Assembly (NCBI GenBank): GCA_963844865.1
Contig: CAWJPY010000006.1
Coordinates: 558,001-622,000 of the forward strand
Direction: 5' to 3'
From: CAWJPY01 sp963844865
GTDB taxonomy: Bacteria > Acidobacteriota > Thermoanaerobaculia > Thermoanaerobaculales > Sulfomarinibacteraceae
Length of the DNA: 64,000 bases
A program made the position numbers and the translations under genes. Positions 1 to 10,754 of this stretch are shown in pieces. Numbering within the stretch: the stretch's first letter is position 1; each line of letters starts with the position of its first letter. The notes beneath the pieces are model-generated. The model made no database searches. It was not told the DNA's origin and worked only from the letters and a program-made list of their open reading frames with translations.

Positions 1-1
1 G

Positions 2-694
2 AACGCGGACGTGGTGCCCGTGCTACTCCACCCGCTCATGAGCGAAGAGCAGCGGCAAGAGTGGATTTCGGAGCAGCGGGCCGCTCATCCCGAGTGGCGG
101 GTGGAGGAGGTGTCGCCATCCGATCTCGCCGCTCGTTTGACCCGTTGGTTCCCCTACCTCTCCGATCTCCTCGAGGATGATGGTGGAATGCTGACGCCCT
201 TGATCGAGATCACGACCCGCGATCCGGAGAGCGTCGGAGCGCTCGAGGGGAGCCCGGCGGTGGTGGCGATCGGACCCCGGTCGTCGGTGCAGCGTACGGT
301 GGGCTCGAGCGCGCGCGCGGTCGGGACGGTCCTGGTGCTGACGAGCGCCATGCTCCTGTTGGCAGCCACTGTGTTCGCAGCGGTGTGGGTGCACCTGGAG
401 CTCTACCGGCACTCCGACGAGATCACCATCATGCGCCTGGTGGGGGCCACGGAGCCGGCCGTCCGGGGACCGTTCCTGTTCGCCTGCGCGGCGCCGGGTG
501 TGGTGGCAGCGGTCCTGGCGGCTGTGGGCACGTCGCTGGCGGTCGGCCGCCTTTCGGTGCTCACCGCGAGCCTCGGTCTGCCGGACCTGCGCCTGTCGAT
601 CCCGGTTCTGGCGATGGAGGCGATGCTCGCCTGCGGCCTTCCCCTGACGGCGGCGGCGGTGGTCTTGAGCCGCCACGCCGCCGCGGATCTCTGA
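2..694 (+). CDS. ftsX: cell division protein FtsX (5' end outside window)
   Basis: Permease-like partner of the ATPase FtsE; in other bacteria the pair activates septal peptidoglycan hydrolases. About 230 C-terminal residues are visible. The reading frame is open from the window edge, so the N-terminus and first membrane span are missing. The visible part has the extracytoplasmic loop and three hydrophobic spans (about nt 319-390, 466-543 and 613-672). The segment ITIMRLVGAT just after the first visible span is the conserved cytoplasmic motif of FtsX/MacB permeases. It converges on the TPR gene with only 6 bp between the stops. Confidence 0.85.
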   Translation, partial: NADVVPVLLHPLMSEEQRQEWISEQRAAHPEWRVEEVSPSDLAARLTRWFPYLSDLLEDDGGMLTPLIEITTRDPESVGALEGSPAVVAIGPRSSVQRTVGSSARAVGTVLVLTSAMLLLAATVFAAVWVHLELYRHSDEITIMRLVGATEPAVRGPFLFACAAPGVVAAVLAAVGTSLAVGRLSVLTASLGLPDLRLSIPVLAMEAMLACGLPLTAAAVVLSRHAAADL

Positions 695-700
695 TCGCGC

Positions 701-1933
701 CTACTTCTTGATGGCCTTCTTGAGCTCCTCGAGCTGCTGGCGAAGCTGATTCGCCTCGTCCATCTCCCCGATCTGCTCGAGCTCCTTGATCTGCATCTCC
801 AGGGCCTTGAGCTTGCGCTGGAACTCCGCCTGCTCCTTGTCGGCCTCGAGGTTTTGCTCCTTGGCCGCCTGCTTGTCCTTCATCTGGGCGACCATCCTGG
901 AGTCGCCGGCCTCCTGGTAGGCGTTGGCCGCTTTCTGGTAGTCCTTCTGCAGGTCGTACACGTAGCCCATCTGCCCGTAGATCAGCTTGCGTTGCTTGTC
1001 GCTCGCGCTGCCGATGCGAAGGGCCTGCTGGAGCTCGCCCAGGGCGCTGTCCAGCTTGTTCAGGGACGTGTAGCACTGGCCGATGTAGTAGTGAACCAGC
1101 ACGTTGTTGGGCTTCAGCGACGAGGCGCCGTCGAAGTAGGTGAGCGCCTTCTGATAGTTCTTGGCGCCCAGCCACGCCTCCCCCGCCAGCAGCTTGTGCT
1201 GGAAGCTGGGAGCCGCCTGAGCGACGCGATCGGCGACCTGGGCGGCGTCCCGGTACGCCCGCTCCTTCTGGGTGCTCGAGGACGAGCGGCGAGCCGTCTC
1301 GATCCCGGCAGCGACCGCCGAGCGGCCGCTCTCGATGTCGTTGGGGTCGAGGTCATATGCCTTCCGGAAGGCATCGAAGGCCTTGGCGTCGTTGCCCACG
1401 TCGTTGTAGGCGACGCCGAGGGCCTTGGCCAGGCTCGCGTTCTTGGGGTCGGCGGCCAGCTGCCGCGTCAGAATCCCGATCGCCTGGTCGGAATGTCCGG
1501 TCCTGGTGGCTGCCTGGGCGAAGAGCAGGGCGTAGGCGCTCCGGTACCGCACGTCCATGGCGGCGAGGTCCATGGGCTTGAGCACGCCGTAGGCGGTGGA
1601 GTACTCGCCGGTCTGGAGGAGGGCCTGAGCGTACGCGAGCTTGTAGGAGGCGTTGCCGCCGTCCAGATCCACGGCCTTGCGCAGATTGGCCACGGCGGGG
1701 CTGAGCTCCTTGTTGGCGAGCTGCGCGCGCCCCAGCATGTAGTAGCCACCGGCGAAGTCGGGATTGGTCTCGGTGACCTGTTGGAACTCCTTGATGGCAG
1801 TGGCGTAGTCCTTGCTGCTGAAGGCCTTGACGCCCTTCTCCCAGTCGGCATAGCTGGGCACGGCCACGGCCAGGCTGAGCAGTGCCGCTGCGGCCGCCCA
1901 GCCGACGATCCGCCGATTTCTCTTACATGTCAT
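701..1933 (-). CDS. secreted TPR-repeat protein
   Basis: 410 aa. Residues 1-29 form a signal peptide (KRNRR, hydrophobic core, cleavage after SYA). Residues 30 to about 330 are successive TPR units, and the last 65 residues are a highly charged Lys/Glu/Gln coiled coil. It is a protein-interaction scaffold that should act outside the cytoplasm; no enzymatic motif is seen. It is the last gene of the exbB-exbD-exbD-tonB-DUF4388 operon, and its start overlaps the end of the DUF4388 gene by 11 bp. In related TonB operons such TPR proteins accompany the ExbBD-TonB machine, but the partner is not known. Confidence 0.8.
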   Translation of the reverse strand: MTCKRNRRIVGWAAAAALLSLAVAVPSYADWEKGVKAFSSKDYATAIKEFQQVTETNPDFAGGYYMLGRAQLANKELSPAVANLRKAVDLDGGNASYKLAYAQALLQTGEYSTAYGVLKPMDLAAMDVRYRSAYALLFAQAATRTGHSDQAIGILTRQLAADPKNASLAKALGVAYNDVGNDAKAFDAFRKAYDLDPNDIESGRSAVAAGIETARRSSSSTQKERAYRDAAQVADRVAQAAPSFQHKLLAGEAWLGAKNYQKALTYFDGASSLKPNNVLVHYYIGQCYTSLNKLDSALGELQQALRIGSASDKQRKLIYGQMGYVYDLQKDYQKAANAYQEAGDSRMVAQMKDKQAAKEQNLEADKEQAEFQRKLKALEMQIKELEQIGEMDEANQLRQQLEELKKAIKK

Positions 1934-2792
1934 GACGCTTCGCCTCCCGATCGGTGTTGCTCGGCCTCATCTGGCCGAGTAGTGGCTGGGCCTGCTCGTC
2001 GAACATAGCCGCGACCTCGGCTCCCTTGAGCAGGGAGATGGCCTTGCTGTGTTGCCTCACCATGGCACGGATCGCGTTCAGGCCTTCGCCCTGCTCGATC
2101 AACGTCCGCGCATGGTCGTACTGCTTCTCGATGGTGCGCCGGGCACCCGGTCCCACGATGTCCAGGGCCACCGCGCGGATTCGATCGGCCAGGCCCAGCA
2201 AAGTCTGGGCACTGGGGCCGGCCTGCATGCGCTGCTCGACGGCGGGCGTCTCCTCCGGCGAGCGCAGCGCAACCAGCCCCGACGTGAGAAAGCCGAAGAG
2301 CAGCTTGGACACCTCGAAGGCGCCCCACCTGAGGTCGCTCGCGATGTCCTGGATGGACGTCGTGCCGTCGATTCTCGTCACCAGCACCCACTCCTGGGGG
2401 CTGAGCGTCACCTGGTCCTGGCCCTGGTCGCGGCGGGGGAAGTACGGGATGAGATCCAGGGACGGGATCTTCCTCCCGAGCACCCGCCACTCGTCGAGGC
2501 GGCGCGCCGCCTCCATCATCAGGCTGGCGTTTGAAACCTGGATGGTGGTGCGGTCGCTGCGTGCTCCGGGCTGGAACGAGAAGTCCCCACTGGACCAGGT
2601 GGCGAGCTCGTACACGGCGTGCTCGCCCCTGGTTGCTCCGATGCTCGCGTCAACGATCTGGCCGTCCACCAGGAAGATCTTCCCGAGCTCCCCGTCCCTC
2701 TCGATGAAGAAGGCTCCAGTCTTGCCCGAGACGCTCACCAACTGGATCACGTCGGGCAATGACAGCTCGGTAAGAGACCCCTGAAGTGCCAT
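1923..2792 (-). CDS. DUF4388 domain protein
   Basis: 289 aa, no signal peptide. The N-terminal ~95 residues (GSLTELSLPDVIQLVSVSGK, then GELGKIFLVDGQIVDA) match DUF4388/PatA-type domains, common in Acidobacteriota, Myxococcota and cyanobacteria and often linked to regulators. Residues ~150-205 look like a small winged-helix segment (DGTTSIQDIASDLRWGAFEV). The C-terminal ~80 residues are helical. It probably acts as a cytoplasmic regulatory or scaffold protein. It lies between tonB (15 bp upstream) and the TPR gene (overlap), so it is cotranscribed with the TonB system. The molecular function is unknown. Confidence 0.75.
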   Translation of the reverse strand: MALQGSLTELSLPDVIQLVSVSGKTGAFFIERDGELGKIFLVDGQIVDASIGATRGEHAVYELATWSSGDFSFQPGARSDRTTIQVSNASLMMEAARRLDEWRVLGRKIPSLDLIPYFPRRDQGQDQVTLSPQEWVLVTRIDGTTSIQDIASDLRWGAFEVSKLLFGFLTSGLVALRSPEETPAVEQRMQAGPSAQTLLGLADRIRAVALDIVGPGARRTIEKQYDHARTLIEQGEGLNAIRAMVRQHSKAISLLKGAEVAAMFDEQAQPLLGQMRPSNTDREAKRHDM

Positions 2793-2807
2793 GGACAGTG
2801 ATCAACG

Positions 2808-3530
2808 TTACTGGAGGTTGAACTTCACCGTGAGGATATACAAGACCTCCACGGGTTTCCCGTTGAGGGTGGACGGCTTGAACTGCCACTGCTTCACGGC
2901 GTCCGTGGCAGACTCCGTGAGCCCGAGCGGAAGCCCCTTGAGCACCTTCACGCTCTCCACGGTCCCATCCTTGCCGATCACGCACTCCAGCACCACCGTG
3001 CCCGAGATCCGTGCCCGCCGTGCCGCTTCGGGGTAGAGGGGGCTGGGACCACCGACCTTGACGGGTTCGGTGACCTTGCCCCCGACCACGAAGCGAATCG
3101 GACCCTCGGGCTCGGGTGGCGGCGGCGCCTCGGGGACGCCGAGGACCAGGTTGTCGTCGGGAACGAAGTCCACGTCCTCTTGTGGCTGCTGCTCACGGAT
3201 CGGTTCCGGCTGGTCGGGCGTGGGATCCGGGATCGGGACGCGTTGCGTGCGAGGCTTGAGAATCTGCTGCTCCCGGCGCGGCGGAGGCTGCTTGAACTTG
3301 ACCTGTTTGACCACGTAGATCTTCTGCTTCTTCTCCTTGGCCTCGGAGGTCGCGCCCGCGAAGGTGGGCCACGTGATGGCAAAGAGGAAGACATGGAAGA
3401 CCACGGCCAGGCCGAGAGCGATGCGTGCGAACTTGCGGTCGCTGCTTTCCTCCTGGGCGAGGATCTCCATGACCGTGGGCGGCATGCCACTGGTGGTGGC
3501 GGACTTCTGAGACGTGCCAGCTTTGCTCAT
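2808..3530 (-). CDS. tonB: TonB family energy transducer
   Basis: 240 aa. It has a short cytoplasmic tail, one membrane span at residues ~34-54, a proline-rich periplasmic linker (PPPRR, PIPDPTPDQPEP, PPPPEPEGP) and a C-terminal TonB_C domain from ~155 (SPLYPEAARRARISGTVVLE, ending VEVLYILTVKFNLQ). It should transmit energy from ExbB/ExbD to outer-membrane receptors or other envelope targets. I prefer the ATG at 3530, preceded by GAGGGGG at about 6 nt, over an in-frame GTG at 3554 that lies inside exbD. It follows two exbD genes in the same operon. Confidence 0.88.
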   Translation of the reverse strand: MSKAGTSQKSATTSGMPPTVMEILAQEESSDRKFARIALGLAVVFHVFLFAITWPTFAGATSEAKEKKQKIYVVKQVKFKQPPPRREQQILKPRTQRVPIPDPTPDQPEPIREQQPQEDVDFVPDDNLVLGVPEAPPPPEPEGPIRFVVGGKVTEPVKVGGPSPLYPEAARRARISGTVVLECVIGKDGTVESVKVLKGLPLGLTESATDAVKQWQFKPSTLNGKPVEVLYILTVKFNLQ

Positions 3531-3540
3531 GGTCGCCCCC

Positions 3541-4023
3541 TCATCTCCCGACACCCAGCAAGGACCAGATGTTCTGGATCTCCCGTTGGGTGGGGATGGA
3601 GATCGTCTCGATCTTCATGCCGATGCCGTCCGGCGGCGGCTGCTCGGCGCGCCGCAGGAGGTCGAACACGGCGATCATGTTGCCGTAGCTCGCATCCGGA
3701 TCGGTGCGCAGGATGACCGGCTTCTCCGGGTTCTGCTGCAGCTTCTCCGCGATGTAGGGCAGCATGCCGTCGATGGGCATGGACTGCCCGTCCACCTCCA
3801 CCACCGGCGGCGCGTCCACTGGGCCGGGCAAGACGTGCACGTCGATGGAGTCCTCCTGCTTGATCTCCTGGGGGGTGCTGGTGTCCTCGGGCAGCGCGAA
3901 GTCGAGACCGCGCGTGGCCGAGAACGCCGACGTGATCATGAAGTAAATGATGAGCAGGAAGGACACGTCGGCCATGGAACCGGTGAAGATCTCGGAGGCG
4001 ATTTCCTTCTTCTTCATCCTCAT
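3541..4023 (-). CDS. exbD: ExbD/TolR biopolymer transporter (second copy)
   Basis: 160 aa. Basic N-terminus, one membrane span at ~17-37 (SMADVSFLLIIYFMITSAF, carrying the functional Asp of the family), then a periplasmic domain. The Asp in the span takes part in proton-driven energy transduction with ExbB. It differs clearly from the ExbD just upstream (4035-4487): the paralogues share the MADxxFLLI core but have different periplasmic parts. It is 11 bp from the upstream exbD and overlaps no other gene if tonB starts at 3530. Confidence 0.9.
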   Translation of the reverse strand: MRMKKKEIASEIFTGSMADVSFLLIIYFMITSAFSATRGLDFALPEDTSTPQEIKQEDSIDVHVLPGPVDAPPVVEVDGQSMPIDGMLPYIAEKLQQNPEKPVILRTDPDASYGNMIAVFDLLRRAEQPPPDGIGMKIETISIPTQREIQNIWSLLGVGR

Positions 4024-4034
4024 GTGTCACCGCC

Positions 4035-4487
4035 TCACTCTTCCACGGTCTTCTGGTCAGACAAAAGGTAGATGTACTTGGCCTTCGATTGCTTGAGGGC
4101 GTCGAGCACGGCGTCGAAGCGTTCATAGGGGACGTGCTCGTCGGCCTTGATGATGAAGGCCTTGTTGGGGTCTCGGGCGACCTCGGTGGAGGCGAAGGTG
4201 ACGATCTCCTCGTTGGTCGAAACCGGGAGCGACATCTCCTCGCCCGTGGACACGCGGATCAGGAAGCCCTCCTGCTGGGAGGCGATGGAGATCACCGCCG
4301 GCTTTTCTTCCTCCGGGATCTTGACCCGGACCCAGGTGTCGGGCAGCTGCACGCGGGTGCGGTCGACCTCGACCTTGTAGGTGAGGACGTAGAAGACGAT
4401 GAGCAGGAACACGATGTCGGCCATCGAAGCGGTGAAGATCTGGCCGGCCGACTCCCGCTGTCGTCCACGAAACAGTGTCAAGGCCAT
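4035..4487 (-). CDS. exbD: ExbD/TolR biopolymer transporter (first copy)
   Basis: 150 aa. A single N-terminal membrane span (SMADIVFLLIVFYVLTYKVE) carries the conserved Asp, followed by a periplasmic domain. It is the ion-channel partner of the ExbB-type protein encoded 14 bp upstream. Two tandem exbD genes behind one exbB are frequent in Acidobacteriota, Myxococcota and Bacteroidota and suggest a heteromeric ExbD. The ATG at 4487 gives the usual length. Confidence 0.9.
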   Translation of the reverse strand: MALTLFRGRQRESAGQIFTASMADIVFLLIVFYVLTYKVEVDRTRVQLPDTWVRVKIPEEEKPAVISIASQQEGFLIRVSTGEEMSLPVSTNEEIVTFASTEVARDPNKAFIIKADEHVPYERFDAVLDALKQSKAKYIYLLSDQKTVEE

Positions 4488-4501
4488 CGACGGCTCCCTT
4501 C

Positions 4502-5161
4502 TCAGGCCCCGGCCTTCTCGCCCCCGTCACCGTAGCGCGCGCTGTCCATTTCGATGAAGGTCTCGAGCAGCATGTTGGTGGCAGTTTCGATGTCACGCAC
4601 GTAGCGGGTCACCCTGGTCGTGTACCAGTTGTAGGCGAGCTGAGCCGGGATGGCGATGATCAGGCCGGTGGCGGTCGTGATGAGCGCCTCGGAGATACCC
4701 ACGGCCACGGCAGCCGGGTTCGTCAGCCCCTGCTCGGCGAGGGTGGCGAAGGACTTGATCATGCCGCTCACGGTGCCCAGGAAGCCCAGCATCGGCGCCA
4801 CGTTCGCGGTGGTTGCGAGAATGCCGAGACGACGCTCGAGGCGATCGAGCTCGTACAGCGCCGCGTTCTCGATGGTCTTCTCGATGTCCTCGCGGCTGTG
4901 CCCGTAGCGCAGCAAACCGGCCTTCATCACCGAGGCCACCGGCCCGCGATGCTGCTCGCACGCCTTGATGGCTTCCTTGACGTTCCGGTTCACGAGCAAC
5001 GCCTTCCGCACCTTGGTGAGGAACTCGTTGACGTTGATCTTCGCCTTGGCGAACACGATGAACCGTTCGAAGATCACGGTCAGGGCGAGAAGAGAGAAGA
5101 AGAGCAGCGGCCACATGAAGATTCCACCCTGACGAAAATAGTCGAATACCTGTCCAGTCAC
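4502..5161 (-). CDS. exbB: MotA/TolQ/ExbB proton channel protein
   Basis: 219 aa with three membrane spans: near the N-terminus (GIFMWPLLFFSLLALTVIFE) and two near the centre to C-terminal half (ATTANVAPMLGFLGTVSGMI; TTATGLIIAIPAQLAYNWY). The GFLGTVSGMI and ATGLIIAIPA motifs are diagnostic of the TolQ/ExbB family. It forms the proton channel with ExbD and energises TonB. It is the first gene of a six-gene minus-strand operon. The start is GTG, with AAGGGGGGG 7 nt upstream. Three phased GGACTCT repeats lie 22-48 nt upstream of the start. Confidence 0.92.
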   Translation of the reverse strand: MTGQVFDYFRQGGIFMWPLLFFSLLALTVIFERFIVFAKAKINVNEFLTKVRKALLVNRNVKEAIKACEQHRGPVASVMKAGLLRYGHSREDIEKTIENAALYELDRLERRLGILATTANVAPMLGFLGTVSGMIKSFATLAEQGLTNPAAVAVGISEALITTATGLIIAIPAQLAYNWYTTRVTRYVRDIETATNMLLETFIEMDSARYGDGGEKAGA

Positions 5162-5182
5162 GATCGGCCCCCCCTTTATCTT

Positions 5183-5209
5183 AGAGTCCTATAGAGTCCA
5201 AAAGAGTCC
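5183..5209 (-). promoter_or_regulatory. three GGACTCT direct repeats, 10-bp period, upstream of exbB
   Basis: On the minus strand GGACTCT occurs at 5209-5203, 5199-5193 and 5189-5183, with exactly one helical turn between copies, 22-48 nt upstream of the exbB start. A fourth copy in the opposite orientation lies at 5311-5317, adjoining the 14-bp palindrome at 5317-5330. The phasing suggests a cooperative protein-binding site controlling the TonB operon. No known operator was recognised. Confidence 0.5.
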
Positions 5210-5342
5210 TGTGATGGCGGCAAGCTCCGTCTCACGCGGCCCACATTCTCCATCAACCCGAGCATCGACACAAGGCCGCCAGCAGTGTTTCCCCACGCCC
5301 GAATGAAAGCGGACTCTCATCCCGGGATGAAGGCATGGCATG

Positions 5343-5849
5343 CTAGCACGCGTCCACAGGTGCGTCAACGCTGCGCTGGAAGCGCGCGAGGTGGAGGTGA
5401 GTCAGAGCCACCGCGGCGGCGTCGGCGGCGTCGGAGGGGGGATCCTCGGCCAGGTGCAACAGCCGCGTAACCATGTAAGCGACCTGGGCCTTGGCTGCAT
5501 TCCCGTGCCCCACCACCGCCGACTTGACCTGGGCCGGCGAGTACGAGGCGACCGCCACATTCTGCCGGCCGAGAGCGGCGAGCAGAACTCCCCGGCACTC
5601 GGCGAGGGACAGGGCCGAGCGGACGTTGCGTCCGGCGAAGGGCGACTCCACCGCGGAGCAGTCCGGAGTCAGGCGGATGAGGAGATCGGAGAAGCGGCGG
5701 TCGAGGTCCGCCAGGCGGTGGGCGCGGTCGGGTCCCCGAGGGCGGAGGACGCCCCGCTCCTCGAGCCGGTAGCGGTTGCCCTCGGCGACCACCAGCGCCC
5801 AGCCGGTGGCCGTTGATCCGGGATCGACTCCGAGCACCCGTCGCGCCAT
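5343..5849 (-). CDS. ruvC: crossover junction endodeoxyribonuclease RuvC
   Basis: 168 aa, the usual length. It cleaves Holliday junctions in recombination repair. The N-terminal GVDPGSTATGWA carries the first catalytic Asp, AVESPFAGRNVRSAL the catalytic Glu, and SDAADAAAVALTH the C-terminal acidic residues. The start is the ATG at 5849, because MARRVLGVDPG aligns with the family; the much longer open frame upstream is a shadow of yebC. It lies 26 bp after yebC, the common yebC-ruvC order, but ruvA and ruvB are not adjacent. Confidence 0.92.
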   Translation of the reverse strand: MARRVLGVDPGSTATGWALVVAEGNRYRLEERGVLRPRGPDRAHRLADLDRRFSDLLIRLTPDCSAVESPFAGRNVRSALSLAECRGVLLAALGRQNVAVASYSPAQVKSAVVGHGNAAKAQVAYMVTRLLHLAEDPPSDAADAAAVALTHLHLARFQRSVDAPVDAC

Positions 5850-5875
5850 GACCTGCCGAGGACCTCCTCGATGAA

Positions 5876-6628
5876 TCAGTCGAGACTGGCCAGGACCTCG
5901 TCGTCGATGTCGAAGTTGGCCCACACGTTCTGCACGTCGTCGTGGTCGTCGAAGGCTTCCACGAGACGGATCATCTGCTCTGCCTGTCTGCCCTCCAGGG
6001 GGGTCGTGGTGGACGGTTCCATGGCCAGCTCCGCCGACTCCACGGGCACGCCCCTGGCCTCCAGCCGGTCCTTGACGACGTGCAGCTCCTCGGCGGCGGT
6101 GGTGACACGGAAGTACTCCTCGTCTTCGGTGTCGAGGTCCTCGGCGCCAGCCTCGATGGCCCACTCCAGGAGCTCGACCTCGTCCACCTCGGCGTCGCGT
6201 GGTATGAGGATGATGCCGCGCCGGGAGAACAGCCACGCGACGCAGCCCGCCTCGCCCAGGTTTCCGCCGTGCTTGGAGAAGATGTGCCGGATCTCCGGGG
6301 TGGTGCGGTTGCGGTTGTCGGTGACGACCTCGAGCAGGATGGCCGCCCCGCCGGGGCCGTAGCCCTCGTAGGTCACCTGCTCGTACGCCACGCCGGGGAG
6401 CTCGCCGGTGCCGCGATCGATGGCGCGCTTGATGTTGTCCTGCGGCATGTTGGCGGCCTTGGCGGCCTGGACGGCCGCCCGCAGGCGCGGGTTCGTGTCG
6501 GGGTCCCCGCCGCCTTCGCGGGCGGACACCGTGATCTCACGAATGATCTTGGTGAAGACCTTGCCGCGCTTGGCGTCCTCGCGCGCCTTCTTGTGCTTGA
6601 TGGTGCTCCACTTGCTGTGACCCGACAT
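5876..6628 (-). CDS. yebC: YebC/PmpR family regulatory protein
   Basis: 250 aa. The N-terminal [14 protein letters not shown] is the signature of the family, and length and domain order are normal. Members bind DNA as regulators, and some act on ribosomes stalled at proline stretches. A strong ribosome-binding site (GGAGG) precedes the ATG at 6628. It is first in a yebC-ruvC pair. A perfect TATAAT -10 hexamer lies on the minus strand at 6674-6679, though no convincing -35 was found. Confidence 0.93.
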   Translation of the reverse strand: MSGHSKWSTIKHKKAREDAKRGKVFTKIIREITVSAREGGGDPDTNPRLRAAVQAAKAANMPQDNIKRAIDRGTGELPGVAYEQVTYEGYGPGGAAILLEVVTDNRNRTTPEIRHIFSKHGGNLGEAGCVAWLFSRRGIILIPRDAEVDEVELLEWAIEAGAEDLDTEDEEYFRVTTAAEELHVVKDRLEARGVPVESAELAMEPSTTTPLEGRQAEQMIRLVEAFDDHDDVQNVWANFDIDDEVLASLD

Positions 6629-6697
6629 TGGTCACCTCCGAGGTATCAGTCGGGCGACCCGACAAACCGGGGCATTATAGCGTCCCACGAGTCGCGG

Positions 6698-6725
6698 TTG
6701 ACTTTGGAGTCAGCTGGTCGATAAT
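6698..6725 (+). promoter_or_regulatory. sigma-70-type promoter for the kinase gene
   Basis: TTGACT (6698-6703), a 16-bp spacer, then GATAAT (6720-6725): five of six matches in each hexamer, 45 bp upstream of the ATG at 6770. It lies back to back with a minus-strand TATAAT at 6674-6679 that would serve yebC, so the two divergent promoters nearly touch. Confidence 0.6.
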
Positions 6726-6769
6726 GAAATTGGGGTTCCCAATCCCCACCACTATTCGAGTGCGACGTC

Positions 6770-9556
<2,787 letters not shown>

Positions 9557-9573
9557 GTGTTATGGAGGACCGG

Positions 9574-9801
9574 ATGTCTTCTCTTTCCGACGCCCAGAAG
9601 AAGTTCTACGAGGAAGCCCTGAAGCAGACCAAGGAGGAGATCCAGGACATCGAGGGCCAGATCCAGGAGGAGCTGGCCCGCGTGAAGCAGAAGATCGCCG
9701 ATCTCCAGGCCGGCCAGAAGGCCGCCCGCCAGATGTATGACGCGGCCTGCCAACGCCTCGGCATCCCCAACGACCTGGAGGAGGAGAGCACCTCCGGTTG
9801 A
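9574..9801 (+). CDS. small coiled-coil protein of unknown function
   Basis: 75 aa, cytoplasmic, mostly one charged amphipathic helix (QKKFYEEALKQTKEEIQDIE, then QIQEELARVKQKIADLQAGQ). No family is recognised. The start is the ATG at 9574, with GGAGG 5 nt upstream, rather than the TTG or ATG further upstream. It begins 17 bp after the kinase-TonB gene and ends just before a terminator hairpin, so it is probably cotranscribed with the kinase and could be its small partner. Confidence 0.6.
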   Translation: MSSLSDAQKKFYEEALKQTKEEIQDIEGQIQEELARVKQKIADLQAGQKAARQMYDAACQRLGIPNDLEEESTSG

Positions 9802-9823
9802 CCGCGACTGCCGTGCGAGGGGA

Positions 9824-9846
9824 AAGCCCCGGCGTGGCCGGGGCTT
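9824..9846 (+). terminator. terminator hairpin after the kinase unit
   Basis: Perfect 9-bp stem AAGCCCCGG / CCGGGGCTT with a 5-nt loop, followed by a weak T-containing tail (CGTTGCTT). It closes the kinase/coiled-coil unit before the accD promoter. Confidence 0.65.
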
Positions 9847-9852
9847 CGTTGC

Positions 9853-9881
9853 TTGAGGATCGAGCGTTCCTGACGTACCAT
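9853..9881 (+). promoter_or_regulatory. possible sigma-70 promoter for the accD operon
   Basis: TTGAGG (9853-9858), 17-bp spacer, TACCAT (9876-9881): four of six matches in each hexamer. It lies just after the terminator hairpin and 72 bp upstream of accD, so the position fits. Confidence 0.35.
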
Positions 9882-9953
9882 CCCGACGCGCCTCCACGCT
9901 GGCGGACCGCCCGGCCCGAGAGCTGGCGCGGTCAGATGGAGTAGGGCGAGACG

Positions 9954-10754
9954 ATGAGTAACGGCGGAGCAGTGCCCCAGGGGCTGTGGATCAAGTGCAG
10001 CGCCTGCCGCGAGATCCTCTATCACCGTGAGGTCTCGGACAATCTCCACGTGTGCCCCCGTTGCGGGCATCACTTCCGCATATCCGCCGAGACCCGCTTG
10101 AAGATGCTCGTCGACGGCGGCAAGTACAAGCGGTTGTTCTCCCGCCTCCGATCGGCCGATCCCCTGTCGTTCGTCGACTCCAAGCCCTACGCGGAACGCC
10201 TGCGGTCATACAACAAGAAGTTCGGGGGAGGCGACGCCATCCTCATCGGTCAGGGCGAGATCGAGCGCCAGCCGGCGGTCCTCGGCGTGATGGAGTACGG
10301 CTTCATGGGCGGATCCATGGGATCCGCAGTGGGAGAGAAGTTGATCCGCGCCATCGAGCGCTGCCTCGACCGTCGCGTCCCTCTCGTCGTGGTCGCCTGT
10401 TCGGGCGGCGCCCGCATGCAGGAGGGCATTCTCTCGTTGATGCAGATGGCCAAGGTGTCGGCGGGGCTCGGGCGCATGCGTGAGCGCTCCCTGCCCTACA
10501 TCTCCGTGCTCACCGACCCCACGACCGGGGGCGTGACCGCCAGCTTCGCCATGCTTGGCGACGTCATCATGGCGGAGCCGGGCGCGCTCATCGGGTTCGC
10601 CGGTCCGCGGGTCATCGAGCAGACCATCCGGCAGACCCTTCCGGAGGGCTTCCAGCGCTCCGAGTTCCTGCTCGAGCACGGCATGCTCGATCTGGTCGTG
10701 CCGCGAGCCGAGCTGAAGCAGACGGTGGCCCGATGCCTCAGCTACTTCCGCTGA
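9954..10754 (+). CDS. accD: acetyl-CoA carboxylase carboxyltransferase subunit beta
   Basis: 266 aa, slightly short for the family. Carboxyltransferase beta subunit, which with AccA moves CO2 from biotin to acetyl-CoA to make malonyl-CoA for fatty-acid synthesis. The N-terminal zinc ribbon is clear: CSACREILY then CPRCGHHF (two C-x2-C pairs). The crotonase-like core has GGSMGSAVGEK, SGGARMQEG and PTTGGVTASFAMLGD. It is the first gene of the compact operon accD-folC-dgt-rpiB-glyA. The accD-folC order is widespread. Confidence 0.95.
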   Translation: MSNGGAVPQGLWIKCSACREILYHREVSDNLHVCPRCGHHFRISAETRLKMLVDGGKYKRLFSRLRSADPLSFVDSKPYAERLRSYNKKFGGGDAILIGQGEIERQPAVLGVMEYGFMGGSMGSAVGEKLIRAIERCLDRRVPLVVVACSGGARMQEGILSLMQMAKVSAGLGRMRERSLPYISVLTDPTTGGVTASFAMLGDVIMAEPGALIGFAGPRVIEQTIRQTLPEGFQRSEFLLEHGMLDLVVPRAELKQTVARCLSYFR

